Shown in pieces: positions 34,669-50,976 of a DNA stretch of 64,000 bases. The position numbers and the translations under genes are program-made. Each line of letters begins with the position of its first letter. The stretch's first letter is position 1. The DNA is from Corythoichthys intestinalis. Its lineage: Eukaryota; Chordata; Actinopteri; Syngnathiformes; Syngnathidae. The stretch lies in the NCBI RefSeq assembly GCF_030265065.1, contig NC_080413.1, positions 1,803,001 to 1,867,000 on the forward strand. Direction: 5' to 3'. Below the pieces are notes generated by a model. That model did not search any database, was not told the DNA's origin, and worked only from the letters and a program-made list of their open reading frames with translations.

Positions 34669-36356
34669 TAGGGCTGTCAAACGATTAAAATTTTTAATCG
34701 AGTTAATCAAAGTTTAAAAATTAATCGCAATTAATCGCAATTCAAACCATCTCTAAAATAAGCCATATTTTTCTATAAATTATTGTTGGAATGGAAAGAT
34801 AAGACACAATACAGATCTATACATACAACATACTGTACATAAGTACTGTATTTGTTTATTATAACAATAAATCCACAAATGGCATTATTGACATTCTTTC
34901 TGTTAAAGGGATCCATGGATGGAAAGACTTGTAGTTCTTAAAAGATAAATGTTATAGTTACAAGTTGTAGTAATTTTATATTAAAACTAGGGCTGTCAAA
35001 CGTTTAAAATTTTTAATCGAGTTAATTAGGGCTTAAAAATTAATTAATCGTAATTAATCGCAATTCAAATCATCGATAAAATATGCCATATTTTTCTGTA
35101 AATTAGTGTTGGAATGAAAAGATGAGACACAACACGGATATATACATTCAACATACGGTACATAAGTACTGTATTTGTTTATTATAACAATCAACAAGAT
35201 GGTTTTAACATTATTAACATTCTCTTAAAGCGATCCATGGATAGAAAGGCTTGTAGTTCTTAAAAGATAAATGTTAGTACAAGTTATAGAAATTTTATAT
35301 TAAAACCCCTCTTAATGTTTTCGTTTTATTAAAATTTGTAAAATTTTTAATCAAGAAATAAAGTAGTAGCTCGCCATTGTTGATGTCATTACACCATGCT
35401 CACTCCCCAAACCCTTAAAATCATTTGGACCCAAGCGCCAGCCAGAAGGTGCCAAACAACAAAAAAACAAGTAACAAGCGGACTGCTGTCATTTTAATCT
35501 GAGCGGGGCATGTGCGTTAATTGCGTCAAATATTTTAACGTGATTAATTTAAAAAATTAATTACCGCCCGTTAACGTGACAATTTTGACAGCCCTAATTA
35601 AAACCCCTCTTCTTGTTTTCATTTTAATAAAATTTGTAAAATTTTCAATCAAAAGTAGAGTTAATATAATAATAATAAGAATAAAACTAACAATAATAAG
35701 AATAGAGTGACCAAAGTCTGAGTAAGTTTTATGTGTATTTTGCATAGCTATTTTGATTGGGAATGCCAGTTCACTTTGCATTGTTGTTTAACTGTGTGAG
35801 AATAGGGCCTTGTTACTACAGACTGAAGTGCTTTTCTTTTTGTGGACTTTTTTTTTTTTTTGAGCGATAGGAATATTATTTTTGTTGTGCTTTCACTAAA
35901 TGATACTTATGTTTGTTGTGAAGGAGATGCCGAAGCTTATGCCAATAAACGGTGTGGTCCAATGAACGCCTGTGTCCAATCGCCTTTATAACATTCATAT
36001 CTCTGTACATATCTTACCTAAAATACAACAAGAGACAGAGAATTGCCACTAAAAGAAAGAAAACTTACAGAAATATGTGTGGAGCACCAATAGCACAATG
36101 CAACAGCATAAACGTCTCACAACTACTAATTCTCCCACTATTAGAAGGATTAACATTAGTATGGAACGGCGCTCCCGCAAGCGGCCGATGGCATTCTCTT
36201 CACTCTTAATGTGCATAAACGGTGTCATTGTAATCTGTTTGAGGCAATGCGTGAGCGGGTCTCTCAGTGCATGCGTTAATTGCGTCAAATATTTTAACGT
36301 GATTAATGAAAACAAATTAATTACCGCCCGTTAACGCGATAAACTTGACAGCCCTA
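34669..36356. mobile_element. hAT element (TAGGGCTGTCAAA family) containing a second copy
   Basis: Exact duplication GTAATTAC at 34661-34668 and 36357-36364. Another member of the same family sits inside it at 34988-35596, so two rounds of insertion by one family are recorded. Confidence 0.9.
34988..35596. mobile_element. hAT element nested in a sister copy
   Basis: 609 bp, ends TAGGGCTGTCAAACG and, as complement, TAGGGCTGTCAAAATTGTCA. Exact duplication ATTAAAAC at 34980-34987 and 35597-35604. Confidence 0.9.
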
Positions 36357-36974
36357 GTAATTACCAGCACCTGTGGCAAATAACAGGTGGCGTCAATAAC
36401 TAAATCACACTTGCAGCCATTAAAAATGGATTAAAGTCGACTCAACCTCTATCCTGTGTCCTTGTGTGGACCACAATGAGCATGGAGAAAAGAAAGAAGA
36501 CCAAAGAAATGTCTGAGGACTTGAGAAGCAAAATTGTGAGGAAGCGTGAGCAATCTCGAGGCTACAAGTTCATCTCCAAAGACCTGAATGTTCCTGTGTC
36601 TACCGTGCGCAATAAAGCCCATGGCACTGCGTCTAACCTCCCTAGATGTGGACGGAAAAGAAAAATTGCCGAGAGATTTCAACGAAAGATTGTGCGGAGG
36701 GTGGATAAAGAACCTCGACTAACATCCAAACAAGTTCAAGTTGTCCCGCGGTCCAAGGGAACAACAGTGTCAAGCTGTACTATCCATCGGCATCTGAATG
36801 AAAAGGGACTCTATGGTAGGATACCCAAGAACACCCCACTTATGACCCAAGACATAAAAAAGCAAGGCTGGAGTTTGCCAAAACATACCTGAGAAAGCCA
36901 AAAACTTTTTGAAAGAATGTTTTATAGTCAGATGAGATCAAACTTGAGCTTTTTGGGAAACGGCATCAACATAG

Positions 36975-37151
<177 letters not shown>

Positions 37152-37697
37152 TGAGAAAGCTGGGTCTCCCTCAGAGGTCTTCCAGCAGGACAATGACCCA
37201 AAACACACTTCAAAAACAACTAGAAAATGGTTTGAAAGAAAGCACCAGAGACTTCAAAAGTGGCCAGACCTGAATCCAATAGAACACCTGTGGAGAGATC
37301 TGAAAATGGCACCCTTCAAATCTCAGAGACCTGGAGCAGTTGGCCAAAGAAGAATGGTCTAAAATTCCAGCAGAGCATTGGAAGAAATGTATTGATGGAT
37401 ACCGGAAGCGGTTGTTCGCAGTTATTTTGTCTAAAGGTTGTGTTCCCAAGTGTTTGGCTGAGGGTGCCAATACTTTTGTCCGGCCCATTTTTGGACGTTT
37501 GTGTAAAATGATAATGATTTCATATTTTTTTTCATTCTCTTTTGTGTTTTTCCAATCAACAAGCAATCAACTGTAATCATTTTCTAGGAGAAATTAAGCA
37601 TTATCTGAAAGAATTGCAGGGGTGCCAACACTTTTGGCCATCATTGTAGAAATGATCTTAAAGAGAGAAAAAGAAATAACCGGATAATGAAACATCT

Positions 37698-38060
37698 TAG
37701 GGCTGCAGCTATCGATTATTTTAGTTGTCGATTAACCGATGAACTACTTAGTTCGAATAATCGAGTAATCGGATAAGGAACATTAGAAAAGTAAAATACC
37801 TGAGCTGAGCCTCAAACGGTATAGAAAAATAAATAAATGAGGATCTATGTGCAACAAAAGAACAACTGGCTAACTTACATAACAAAAGTCCGCTAGCTTA
37901 AATGCTAAAAAATGCTAGCTCAGCTCAAGAAATTTAATATTTCATGTTCCTTATCCGATTACTCGATTATTCGAACTAATGGTTTAGCGATTAATCGACT
38001 ACTAAAATAATCGATAGCTGCAGCCCTACTCGAGTTAATCGATTAGTTGTTGCAGCACTA
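37698..38060. mobile_element. hAT element abutting TXLNB start
   Basis: Ends TAGGGCTGCAGCTATCGATT and, as complement, TAGTGCTGCAACAACTAATC. The flanks AAACATCT (37690-37697) and AAACATAT (38061-38068) agree in 7 of 8. An internal end-like sequence (CGATAGCTGCAGCCCTA, complete by 38028) suggests two overlapping ends. The start codon of TXLNB is 16 bases after the element. Confidence 0.75.
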
Positions 38061-38075
38061 AAACATATAGCAAGG

Positions 38076-42635
<4,560 letters not shown>

Positions 42636-42760
42636 GCAAGCAAGTAAGCAGATGCCGCGTGGCCGAATGGCCGCCGCCCTACAGAACGAGCGAAGACTGC
42701 TTCAACGCTCGACATGCCCCATAGGTTTCTGAGTGCAAAGTCATTCAAAACAGTCCTCTC

Positions 42761-42766
42761 AATAAA
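42761..42766 (+). promoter_or_regulatory. Poly(A) signal of TXLNB
   Basis: AATAAA 126 bases after the TXLNB stop codon, the first such signal downstream. Confidence 0.6.
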
Positions 42767-42839
42767 ATATTTGATCTCTGTGGACAAAAGCAAATTTTCC
42801 TTCAAAGGAGCATTGGCCAGTCCGTGGTCTGATCGCCAG

Positions 42840-44189
42840 TTTGAGGCTTCCGGTGTTGTTTTTTGCAGCCCGTTTAAGTATTAAGCTTCTTTCAGACATA
42901 CACTGAACTACAGTTCCTGCCAAAAGTCTTGTCGCTTAGAAACAATTGCTAATAACCTGACTTTTAATGAGTCAATTAGTTTCAGAAAAGGCTCATATGA
43001 AACCTAAAACCCTCCCAAATTACGTTGAATGTACGAAAATATATTTGTTTCACTGAAAAACGGGGGTGAAAGTGGGCCAGAACGGTCAGGAACGCAGTTC
43101 CAGTATAAGATTCAAGGCCGGAATGCTAACGCTATGTAAAAAAAAAAATGCTAAGCTGCCACACATGCATTTTATCTCCAAGAAGAAAACAATCTACCAA
43201 CATAAAATTTACATACACAAGTGTTAACAACAAGCATAATAAAGTGCTTGTGTACCGTAATCCGTTTCCACCAGCATAGGTGGTTAGCTCTGATTGGTTC
43301 AAATGTGCATGTTTTCTGGAACAGCAAAAAAAAAAAAAAGTGACAAAAAAGGGCAATGCAACAGTAAATGGATCAAATCTTTAAGAGCAACGAAAGAGTT
43401 GAGGAGGCTTATTTATCATATTTAGTTTTATTTGCTCTGATGGGGAGGTTCAGAACATCTTAGCTCTGCACTTTGGACTTATATTTGTTCATTTATGTTA
43501 GGCTACTTATTCGTTTCCTTCATCAAGCATCAAGTCGATGCCATTGACAGCCATTGACGTCCAAAATTTTTCCCATTCATTTTCAATGGGGAAAAAACAA
43601 AATGTCCCCAAATCAACAGAAAATGACCAGAAATCAATAAGACGTGTCCCCCAAACTTCCACTGCTTCCATTGATGCTTATAGAGGGTGCTGCCATTGAC
43701 CGACATGGACGTCCAATTTTTCCATTCATTTCCAATGGCATTTTTTCTTTTTAATGCCGTTGACGGGCATGTTTGTCCATTCTATGGATGCCAATGCACT
43801 TGGATGCCATTGACGGCTAGGAACGTCCAAAATTTTTCCCATTCATTTTCAATGGCAAAAAAAACAATGTCCCCAAATCAACAGGAAATAACCAGATATC
43901 AATAGGACACGCCCCCAAATGACCTGATATGATCAGGCCACGCCCCCCAAATGTTCCCAAATGTCCTTATATGATCAGGCCACGTCCCCTAAATAGTCCC
44001 AAATGACCTGATATGAATGGGCCACGCCTCCAAAATGTTCCCAAATGACCTGATATCATTATCCCAGGCCCCATAAATGTCCCCAAATAGACAGGAAGTG
44101 ACCTAATATTGTCCCCGAATTTTCCCCAAACCAACCTAGGCTGGGGCTAAGATCTGTATCTCCACATGGCAAAGACCAGAAGTAATTTC
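42840..44189. repeat. Intergenic with minisatellite-like repeats
   Basis: 43530-43880 repeats CCATTGACGGnnAnGnACGTCC and TTCCCATTCATTTTCAATGG blocks. 43900-44100 has about four irregular units of CCAAATGACCTGATATGATC followed by GGCCACGCCCC. The same motif family occurs at 18400-18720. No gene was recognised. Confidence 0.55.
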
Positions 44190-45064
44190 TCCCGAAATTG
44201 CAGTTTCTAGTATTTTGTATGACTTCCATGGGCTTCAGCAAGGATTCATACAATGTATTGATGAAGTCATCAGGAACATCAAAGAAAGCAGTCTTGCATG
44301 CCTACCAGAGTTCATCAACATTCTTGGGTTTCGTCTTCCATGCTTCCTCTTTCATCCTGTTCATGTCTGGTGACTGGGCTGGCCAGTCCTGGAGGATCTT
44401 GATCTTCTTTGCCTTGAGGAACTTTGAGGTAGAGATTGAAGTATGTGATGGAGCACCATTCTGCTGCAGAATTTGTCCCTTTTTATGGTTAGGAATGGAA
44501 GAGGCAGCTCAAATGTGTTGATATTTCAGACTATTTATCTCTCAGGGTGCAGACAATTAAGAAACTGTGGCATATGCCAAGGCCCACAGCCTGTCAAAAG
44601 GATGGACGCTGAAAAAGTGGTATAAGGTGAATTTTTCAGATGAATCTTCCATTGAATTACACTACAGTCGCCGCAAATATTGCAGGAGACCTACTGGAGC
44701 CCGGATGGATCCGAGATTCACTCAGAAAACAGTGAAGTTTGGTAGTGGAAAAATCATGGTCTGGGGTTACATCCAGTATGGGGGGGTGCGATATCTGCAG
44801 GTTGGAAGGCAACATAAATAGTCTGAAATAATTTAAGTCTACTTAGGGAGAGAGTTCACTTATTTATTTTCCCCACTTCTGTCATTGTTTGCATACTATC
44901 CTCATTAAAATATGTAAACCTATAAATGTTTGGGTGGTTTTAGTAAAAGCAGACACTGTTATTTCATCTGTGTGATTTTGACAAAGATCAGCTCATATTT
45001 GCTAGTGATTTTATGCAGAAATGTGAGAAATTCCAAAAGGTTCGGATATTTTTTCATACCACTG
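44190..45064. mobile_element. Rearranged Tc1/mariner-like element
   Basis: 44190-44480 carries Tc1-type coding sequence on the minus strand, while 44560-44830 carries it on the plus strand (SDESSIELHYSRRKYCRRPT, then KFGSGKIMVWGYIQYGG). The right end reads TTTTTTCATACCACTG next to TA. The two halves are in opposite orientation, so the copy is inverted internally and dead. Confidence 0.65.
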
Positions 45065-46094
45065 TATGGTTAAATCCCGAGGATTTAAACTGGTATAACC
45101 CTTATGTCAGAAAGCAATTTCCTGTGTCGCCTGACACAGACATTAACCGTGTCGCGTCCTAGTACACCAAAACAATATTGGAAAAAACTATCATGACGAT
45201 TTTTGGGGCGGTTTGCGATATATTGCAATATTATATTTAGTGTTGGGCATCGATGTGATCCGGGACTAACGCTCCGGCTCTCCCGGAACCGTTGGATTTT
45301 TTTTCAATTTCGATTCCAAGTTTTGATGCCCTAACCTCCGAAAAAATAGCTGCCGAACACCAAGAAGAAGCCACACGAAGACTAGCTCCGTTTTGAGCAA
45401 ATCATATGAAGTGGCTACTTTTAGCTTAGCTCAAAAACGTGTTGCTTCGCTTTACATAAATGACAACAAAGTAAGCGAATAAACACACCAAAATGATATC
45501 AGACCCTCTGTTAAAACTTGCAAACCTACCGATTTTGTTTTATCGAGGGTTCCCAACGATGTGTAGTGCAGAGGAGGTGTGTAGCGTCTGTACACTTCAA
45601 GGATTCTTTTCCAAGTTCCAACTGATGTTCTTTTTACCTGCTGCTACCAGTAAGTCACCACTAGGGGAAGCCAAGCGCACATAGCAAAACCAAAGAAAAA
45701 CTGTAGTCTCCAGTTACAATAGTGACATGTTGTGACTCTCAGGTCACACTCAGGTGACTTGAAGTTCATTGGAAAGATTAAAATCTCAATCTTCCGGGGG
45801 GAGAAAATTTTTGAAAAGGAGGGCATTTAAAAAAATAAAAAATTAAACAGCGAAACCCTATCTGGAGGTGAGAGCATGAAAGAGCAGAATTAAAGACGCC
45901 ATGACTTTAACGCGATATTTTCGCGTACTTACCTTTTTTCGATCCCAAAACACAGCTGGATTTTGGGGGATTTTATGGGTGAAACATGGTCATATAACAA
46001 GGGTCGCAATACAGAAAATGCAGACATCAAGGAGTGGTCGAGATTTTCATTTTCATATATTTACCCTTTTAAACGTTTTTTCCCCAGGTTTTCT
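45065..46094. other. Intergenic, repeat debris
   Basis: 45150-45310 has hAT-type end motifs (GCGATATATTGCAATATTAT, TGTTGGGCATCGATG) without a pairing end. 45840-46094 leads into the repeat at 46095. No coding exon was recognised. Confidence 0.3.
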
Positions 46095-46582
46095 TTGTTT
46101 GGATCGATTATTTATCATCTAACATATCGGAGAAAATGCGACAGTAACAAAAAAAAAAATACAATAAAGCGATAGTTATGAGGTAGATATCCGTGACTTT
46201 TTTACAGACACCATTTTTTCATTGTGACGTCATTTGTTTAAAAGTTTAAAATATGCAAGTAAATTATTTTTTTAAAGTCTGTTGTTTTTTAACTAAATAT
46301 TAGACATCAATTAATGACATTTGGAATAATAAATATAATTACTGAGCTTCTTTTTATGGCTGGGTTGGAACAAAAGCGGTTGCGGGGATTTCCAGGGTAA
46401 AACGGACAAATCAAAAATAGTTCGGGGCCCTAACGGGCTATGAATCTGCTAAGGCAGCATATAGACATATTGTTCTATCAAACACGACAGTTCTTTTGGC
46501 TTAAAACACAGCACTTTATTTTAAAGAGAAATGCAAGAGCAGAAACTGCTTTTTCAGTCTTGTCTGTGTTTTTCGCCATATC
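46095..46582. repeat. Unclassified dispersed repeat, copy 2
   Basis: Match to 13-535 (shared runs CATCTAACATATCGGAGAAA and GCAGCATATAGACATATTGT). The Tc1 copy at 46585 has landed at its right end. Confidence 0.6.
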
Positions 46583-47417
46583 TACAGTGGGGCAAATAAG
46601 TAGTCAACCACCAATTGTGCAAGTTCTCCTACTTGAAAAGATTAGAGAGGCCTGTAATTGTCAACATGGGTAAACCTCAACCACGAGAGACAGAATGTGG
46701 GGAAAAAAACAAAAAAATCACATTGTTCGATTTTTAAAGAATTTATTTCCAAATTACAGTGGAAAATAAGTATTTGGTCACCTACAAACAAGCAAGATTT
46801 CTGGCTGTTAAAGAGTACTAACTTCTTCTAACAAGGTCTTACGAGATCTAACGAGGCTCCACTCGTTACCTGTATTAATGGCACCTGTTTTAACTCATTA
46901 TCGGTATAAAAGACACCTGTCCACAAGCTCAGTCAGCCACACTCCAAACTCCACTATGGCCAAGACCAAAGAGCTGCCAAAGGACACCAGAGACAAAATT
47001 GTAGACCTGCACCAGGCTGGGAAGACTGAATCTGCAATAGGTAAAATGCTTGGTGTAAAGAAATCAACCGTGGGAGCAATTATTAGAAAATGGAAGACAT
47101 ACAAGACCACTGATAATCTCCCTCGATCTGGGGCTCCATGCAAGATCTCACCCAGTCACGTCAAAATGATAACAAGAACAGTGAGCAAAAATCCCAGAAC
47201 CACACGGGGGGACCTAGTGAATGACCTACAGAGAGCTGGGACCACAGTAACAAAGGTAACACAATGCGCCGCCAGGGACTCAAATCCTGCACTGCCAAAA
47301 GTGTCCCCCTGCTGAAGAAAGTACACGTCCAGGTCCATCTGCGGTTCGGTAGAAAGTATTTGGGTGATCCAGAAGAGGACTGGGAGAATGTGTTATGGTC
47401 GGATGAAACAAAAATAG

Positions 47418-47663
<246 letters not shown>

Positions 47664-47951
47664 TGACAATGATCCCAAACACACAGCCGGGGCAACAAAG
47701 GAGGGGCTTCGTAAGAAGCATTTCAAGGTCCTGGAGTGGCCTCGCCAGTCTCCAGATCTCAACCCCATAGAAAATCTGTGGAGGAAGTTGAAAGTCCGTG
47801 TTGCCCAACGACAGCCCCAAAGCATCACTGCTCTAGAGGAGATCTGCATGGAGGAATGGGCCAAAATACCAGCAACGGTGTGTGAAAAGCTTGTGAAGAG
47901 TTACAGAAAACGTTTGGCCTCCGTTATTGCCAACAAAGGGTTCATAACAAA

Positions 47952-48357
47952 CAGGGCCGGCCCAGCCTATACGCAGACTATGCAGCTGCTTAGGGCCCCT
48001 GACCACTAGGGGGCCCCCAATCTGGCAATTGTTTAATTTATATTCTATTTTGTTTACTGCAGTTTGCTTTATTTGACTTTTGTCAGTTTTGATACTTGAT
48101 TGCAAGCTTAAAAAAATAAAAGTTCTTCTTTAATTTTGTTCTTTTCCTCTTTTAGAAAAAGGTTTGGCGCTATGTACTGTAAGTACTGACAATTATTTGG
48201 GGTGAGAAGTTTGAAGAATGCAGTGCAACAAAATCTGACTAATATACAAAATATGGACGCATGGGTTGGATTGCATGTATTGGTTTCACAGTACACTGTG
48301 ATGAAATAGTGGGCCAAAAATATGGGCCCCTTGGCATTATTTTGCTCAGGGCCCCTA
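47952..48357. mobile_element. Short hAT element in Tc1
   Basis: 406 bp starting CAGGGCCGGCCCAGCC and ending GCTCAGGGCCCCTA, with exact 8-bp duplication ATAACAAA (47944-47951, 48358-48365). Coding capacity not seen. Confidence 0.85.
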
Positions 48358-48523
48358 ATAACAAAGTATTGAGATGAACTTTTGGTATAGACCCTACTCA
48401 CATGACGTCACAGCCACGCCCCCGCGCCATGTTGTCCGTATACTCGTCATGTTAATGCATTAGCGCTTCGTAAATTCCTCCTATTATGGCGTGTTTTTCT
48501 GCTCGTTAACATTAATAATCAAA

Positions 48524-48701
48524 ATGGTGAAGTCGTGTGTGGCGGTCGGTTGCAAAAACAGAGAAGATAGACGGAGAGACTTGAATTTTTACCGTAATCT
48601 GAGAGACCCGAAGAGGAGACCGAGATTGACTGCTGCAATTCGACGAGAAAACTGGGCTCCAAACGACTACCACAGATTATGTAGTAGTCATTTTATATCT
48701 G
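48524..48701 (+). CDS. THAP zinc-finger exon
   Basis: Starts ATG: MVKSCVAVGCKNREDRRRDL, then FYRNLRDPKRRPRLTAAIRR and ending HRLCSSHFISG at a GT donor (TCTG|GTAAGATG). The C-x4-C ... C-x2-H spacing and the closing SSHF fit the zinc-binding THAP DNA-binding domain (about 60 of its 80-90 residues on this exon). It has no stop and no frameshift. It lies inside a transposon, so it is taken as element-encoded; whether it is expressed is unknown. Confidence 0.7.
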
Positions 48702-49059
48702 GTAAGATGCATTTAATAAATATTTAGAGGGTTTTGGGCTGACAACCACAATTAAGATCATTGCTAGGCTAATCGCCGACAACATACACTCAGACGTTGT
48801 GAATGAACTACCTGAAAATATATAAGGGGATAATCAGACAGTTGTCATACAATTAATTTACAATTTCACTATGGAGGTCAAAAGCCAAAAAATAAATTCA
48901 ACTAGGGACAATCTGGAGTAGTGCTATCGCACTTCATATTTATTACTTAAGTTATTATATATGTATGTAGTGAGAGTGCTATCGCTAAACCATATAAACA
49001 TTAAAAGCCCTAGCTCCATTGACAAATGATATGAAATACATTAGACTTGACAGTGGATG

Positions 49060-49424
49060 TTAGCAAGAACAAAAGATTTTGAATTGAAAATTTCGTAACT
49101 CACCTTCCGAGCACAAGATTCCTGCCGAATTTTCGTGGACGAGGACCTGTTTCACCCAACCAGCAACGTAGCATTTATAAGCCTCCAAGCTCTTAAAGTT
49201 TTTCAAACTTTCGTGAGAATAGGCTGATTTTGTGTGGACAAGATAGTTGTAAATATCAGGATAGCAGATGTCAGGCAAAGACGGCGAACCAGCGGGTCGA
49301 AAAACATCGATTTAGGCATCAAATACGGATCTGGCGAATGGATAAACGGAAGCTTTTCCACGTAACGCCTTTTATGCAACGCATCCAATGAGTTTACAGC
49401 GTCAGATAACACCGGGGCTTCCAT
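49060..49424 (-). pseudogene. YqaJ/SWIM-type protein fragment
   Basis: Minus-strand frames give DPLVRRLCL, LPDICYPDIYNYLVHTKSAY and ESLKNFKSLEAYKCYVAGWV. The P-D-I-x-Y-x-D-I-x-N-Y-L...SLEAY-x3-V-x-GWV pattern is one I recall from fish proteins with a SWIM zinc finger and a YqaJ-like nuclease domain. Only the N-terminal part is present, in two overlapping frames. It points toward the THAP exon from the other strand. Confidence 0.5.
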
Positions 49425-49743
49425 GAATTGCTCTATAACTTGCTCGACTAATTGAAAACAATGAGAATAGGTCTAAAAAATAGGTACAATATGGCGGCCG
49501 GAAACAGCGACACGCCCATTTTGTGACGTAGGTGAGTAGGGTCTATAGATCAAATACTTATTTTCCACTGTAATTTGGAAATAATTTCTTTTAAAATCAA
49601 ACAATGTGATTTTCTGGGGGGTTTTCCACATTCTGTCTCATGGTTCAGGTTTATCCATGTTGACAATTACAGGCCTCTCTAATCTTTTCAAGAAGGAGAA
49701 CTTGCACTATTGGTGGTTGACTAAATACTTATTTGCCCCACTG

Positions 49744-50976
49744 TAAGTACTTTTTTTAGCACCCTTGGATAACATTGAGAGTCCAACTCAATATAAAAGA
49801 GGGCTTTTTCACCACCACAAAAGCTTTGGGAGCAAAATTTTATAAGGGTGCAAAATTTGAAAGACCGCTGGTCTGTGAAAAAAGACCCAAATCACACCGG
49901 TCCGTGGTGCAAAAGTGGTTGGAGACCCCTGCTCTAAAAGATAGTCGACCGGCCCTCTGAAGAGAAACGGTTGACGACAATCAGCTCCTCCCTTCAAGGC
50001 AGAGCAAACAAAGAAATGAGCGGTCCCAGTCAGATTGCACAAATTGCAAATCTCGTCCTGACAAACCCAGTTGGAGTCCAACCGACCGAGAACAACTGCA
50101 GCTAATTTTGAGACTTGTCGGTCATCCGGTTGGCGTCATTTGGAAAATTGCTGACACTTTTTCCCCAGCAGCCAGAACATTGCGCGCCAGTGTCGGAAAG
50201 ATGGAAAGAACAGGTCGCCGCCATCACAGCAATCACGCCATTACCTGAACGCGCGCTCGCAAGTGGAAAAAACCGAGCCATTTGTGACCACGTGTCAGTT
50301 TTTTCACAGCTTCCTTTTTCCTCCTCTTGATCTTGTCACACACAAACAACATTCAGCTCCACGACGACAGCGAATCACACGTTGCCATTTTTAATGAACA
50401 TTTCTCGAACGGCAGGCATCATGCTGACAGCGTTCGGTCCGGAGCAAAACACAATTAGCTCGTTAGCGCCCACGTGCGTCGCGACAATGTTCTTTGATTT
50501 GCGTGCGTCCGGCACGCTCGCTCGCGCCCACGCATGCGTACGGTTGTTCATGCGTCGGAGACACACATGCACCCCGGGCCCCTTTTCTGACCGCTCGCCC
50601 GACTCGAAGCGTTAAATGATCTTGGGGGAAAAAATCAATAGTAATCATAGCTTCTTATTTCCTTTTTTGAAAGTGACGCCGGCAGCGTGGGGGGGCTCCC
50701 ATCTTTCTGGGACTCCGACGTCGTCGCCCATTAGCGCTAACGGGAAGCAACGGCGGCTCGAGGGCATTGACGCCAACGTGGCGCCGCCGCTTTCTGTTAG
50801 CGTCAAAATAAACGTGGCGGAAACCAAGCAACTGGAACGGCGTCCGTGAGAAAACGGGTCGGACCATTTCGCGAGTAGCTTAGCGTTGCATGCTGTTCGT
50901 CAAAAGAAGTGTTTTTTTTTCACCAGATCGGACAATTTCATTTTTGGTAGTCCTTTTTTTTTTTTTTGTTGGTACG
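49744..50976. other. Intergenic, TXLNB to SLC35D3 3' side
   Basis: 49860-49940 ends in GGTTGGAGACCCCTGCTC, resembling the right end of the hAT family of 24338, without a partner. 50100-50880 looks unique; no exon recognised. 50900-50976 would be the 3' UTR of SLC35D3. Confidence 0.3.

Larger units (their letters stand above)
48390..49543. mobile_element. THAP / YqaJ-type TIR element
   Basis: Inverted ends AGACCCTACTCAC (from 48389) and its inverse ending near 49544, flanked by TAT/TATA, inserted in Tc1 copy 3. It carries a THAP exon on the plus strand (48524-48701) and a YqaJ/SWIM-type protein fragment on the minus strand (49424-49060). About 1.15 kb, so non-autonomous or truncated. The superfamily is not certain; THAP domains occur in P and Kolobok elements. 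Confidence 0.65.

Noticed and set aside
36478-36892. Candidate host DNA-binding gene (MEKRKKTKEMSEDLRSK)
   Set aside because: It is the HTH part of a Tc1 transposase inside terminal repeats at 34429 and 37646.
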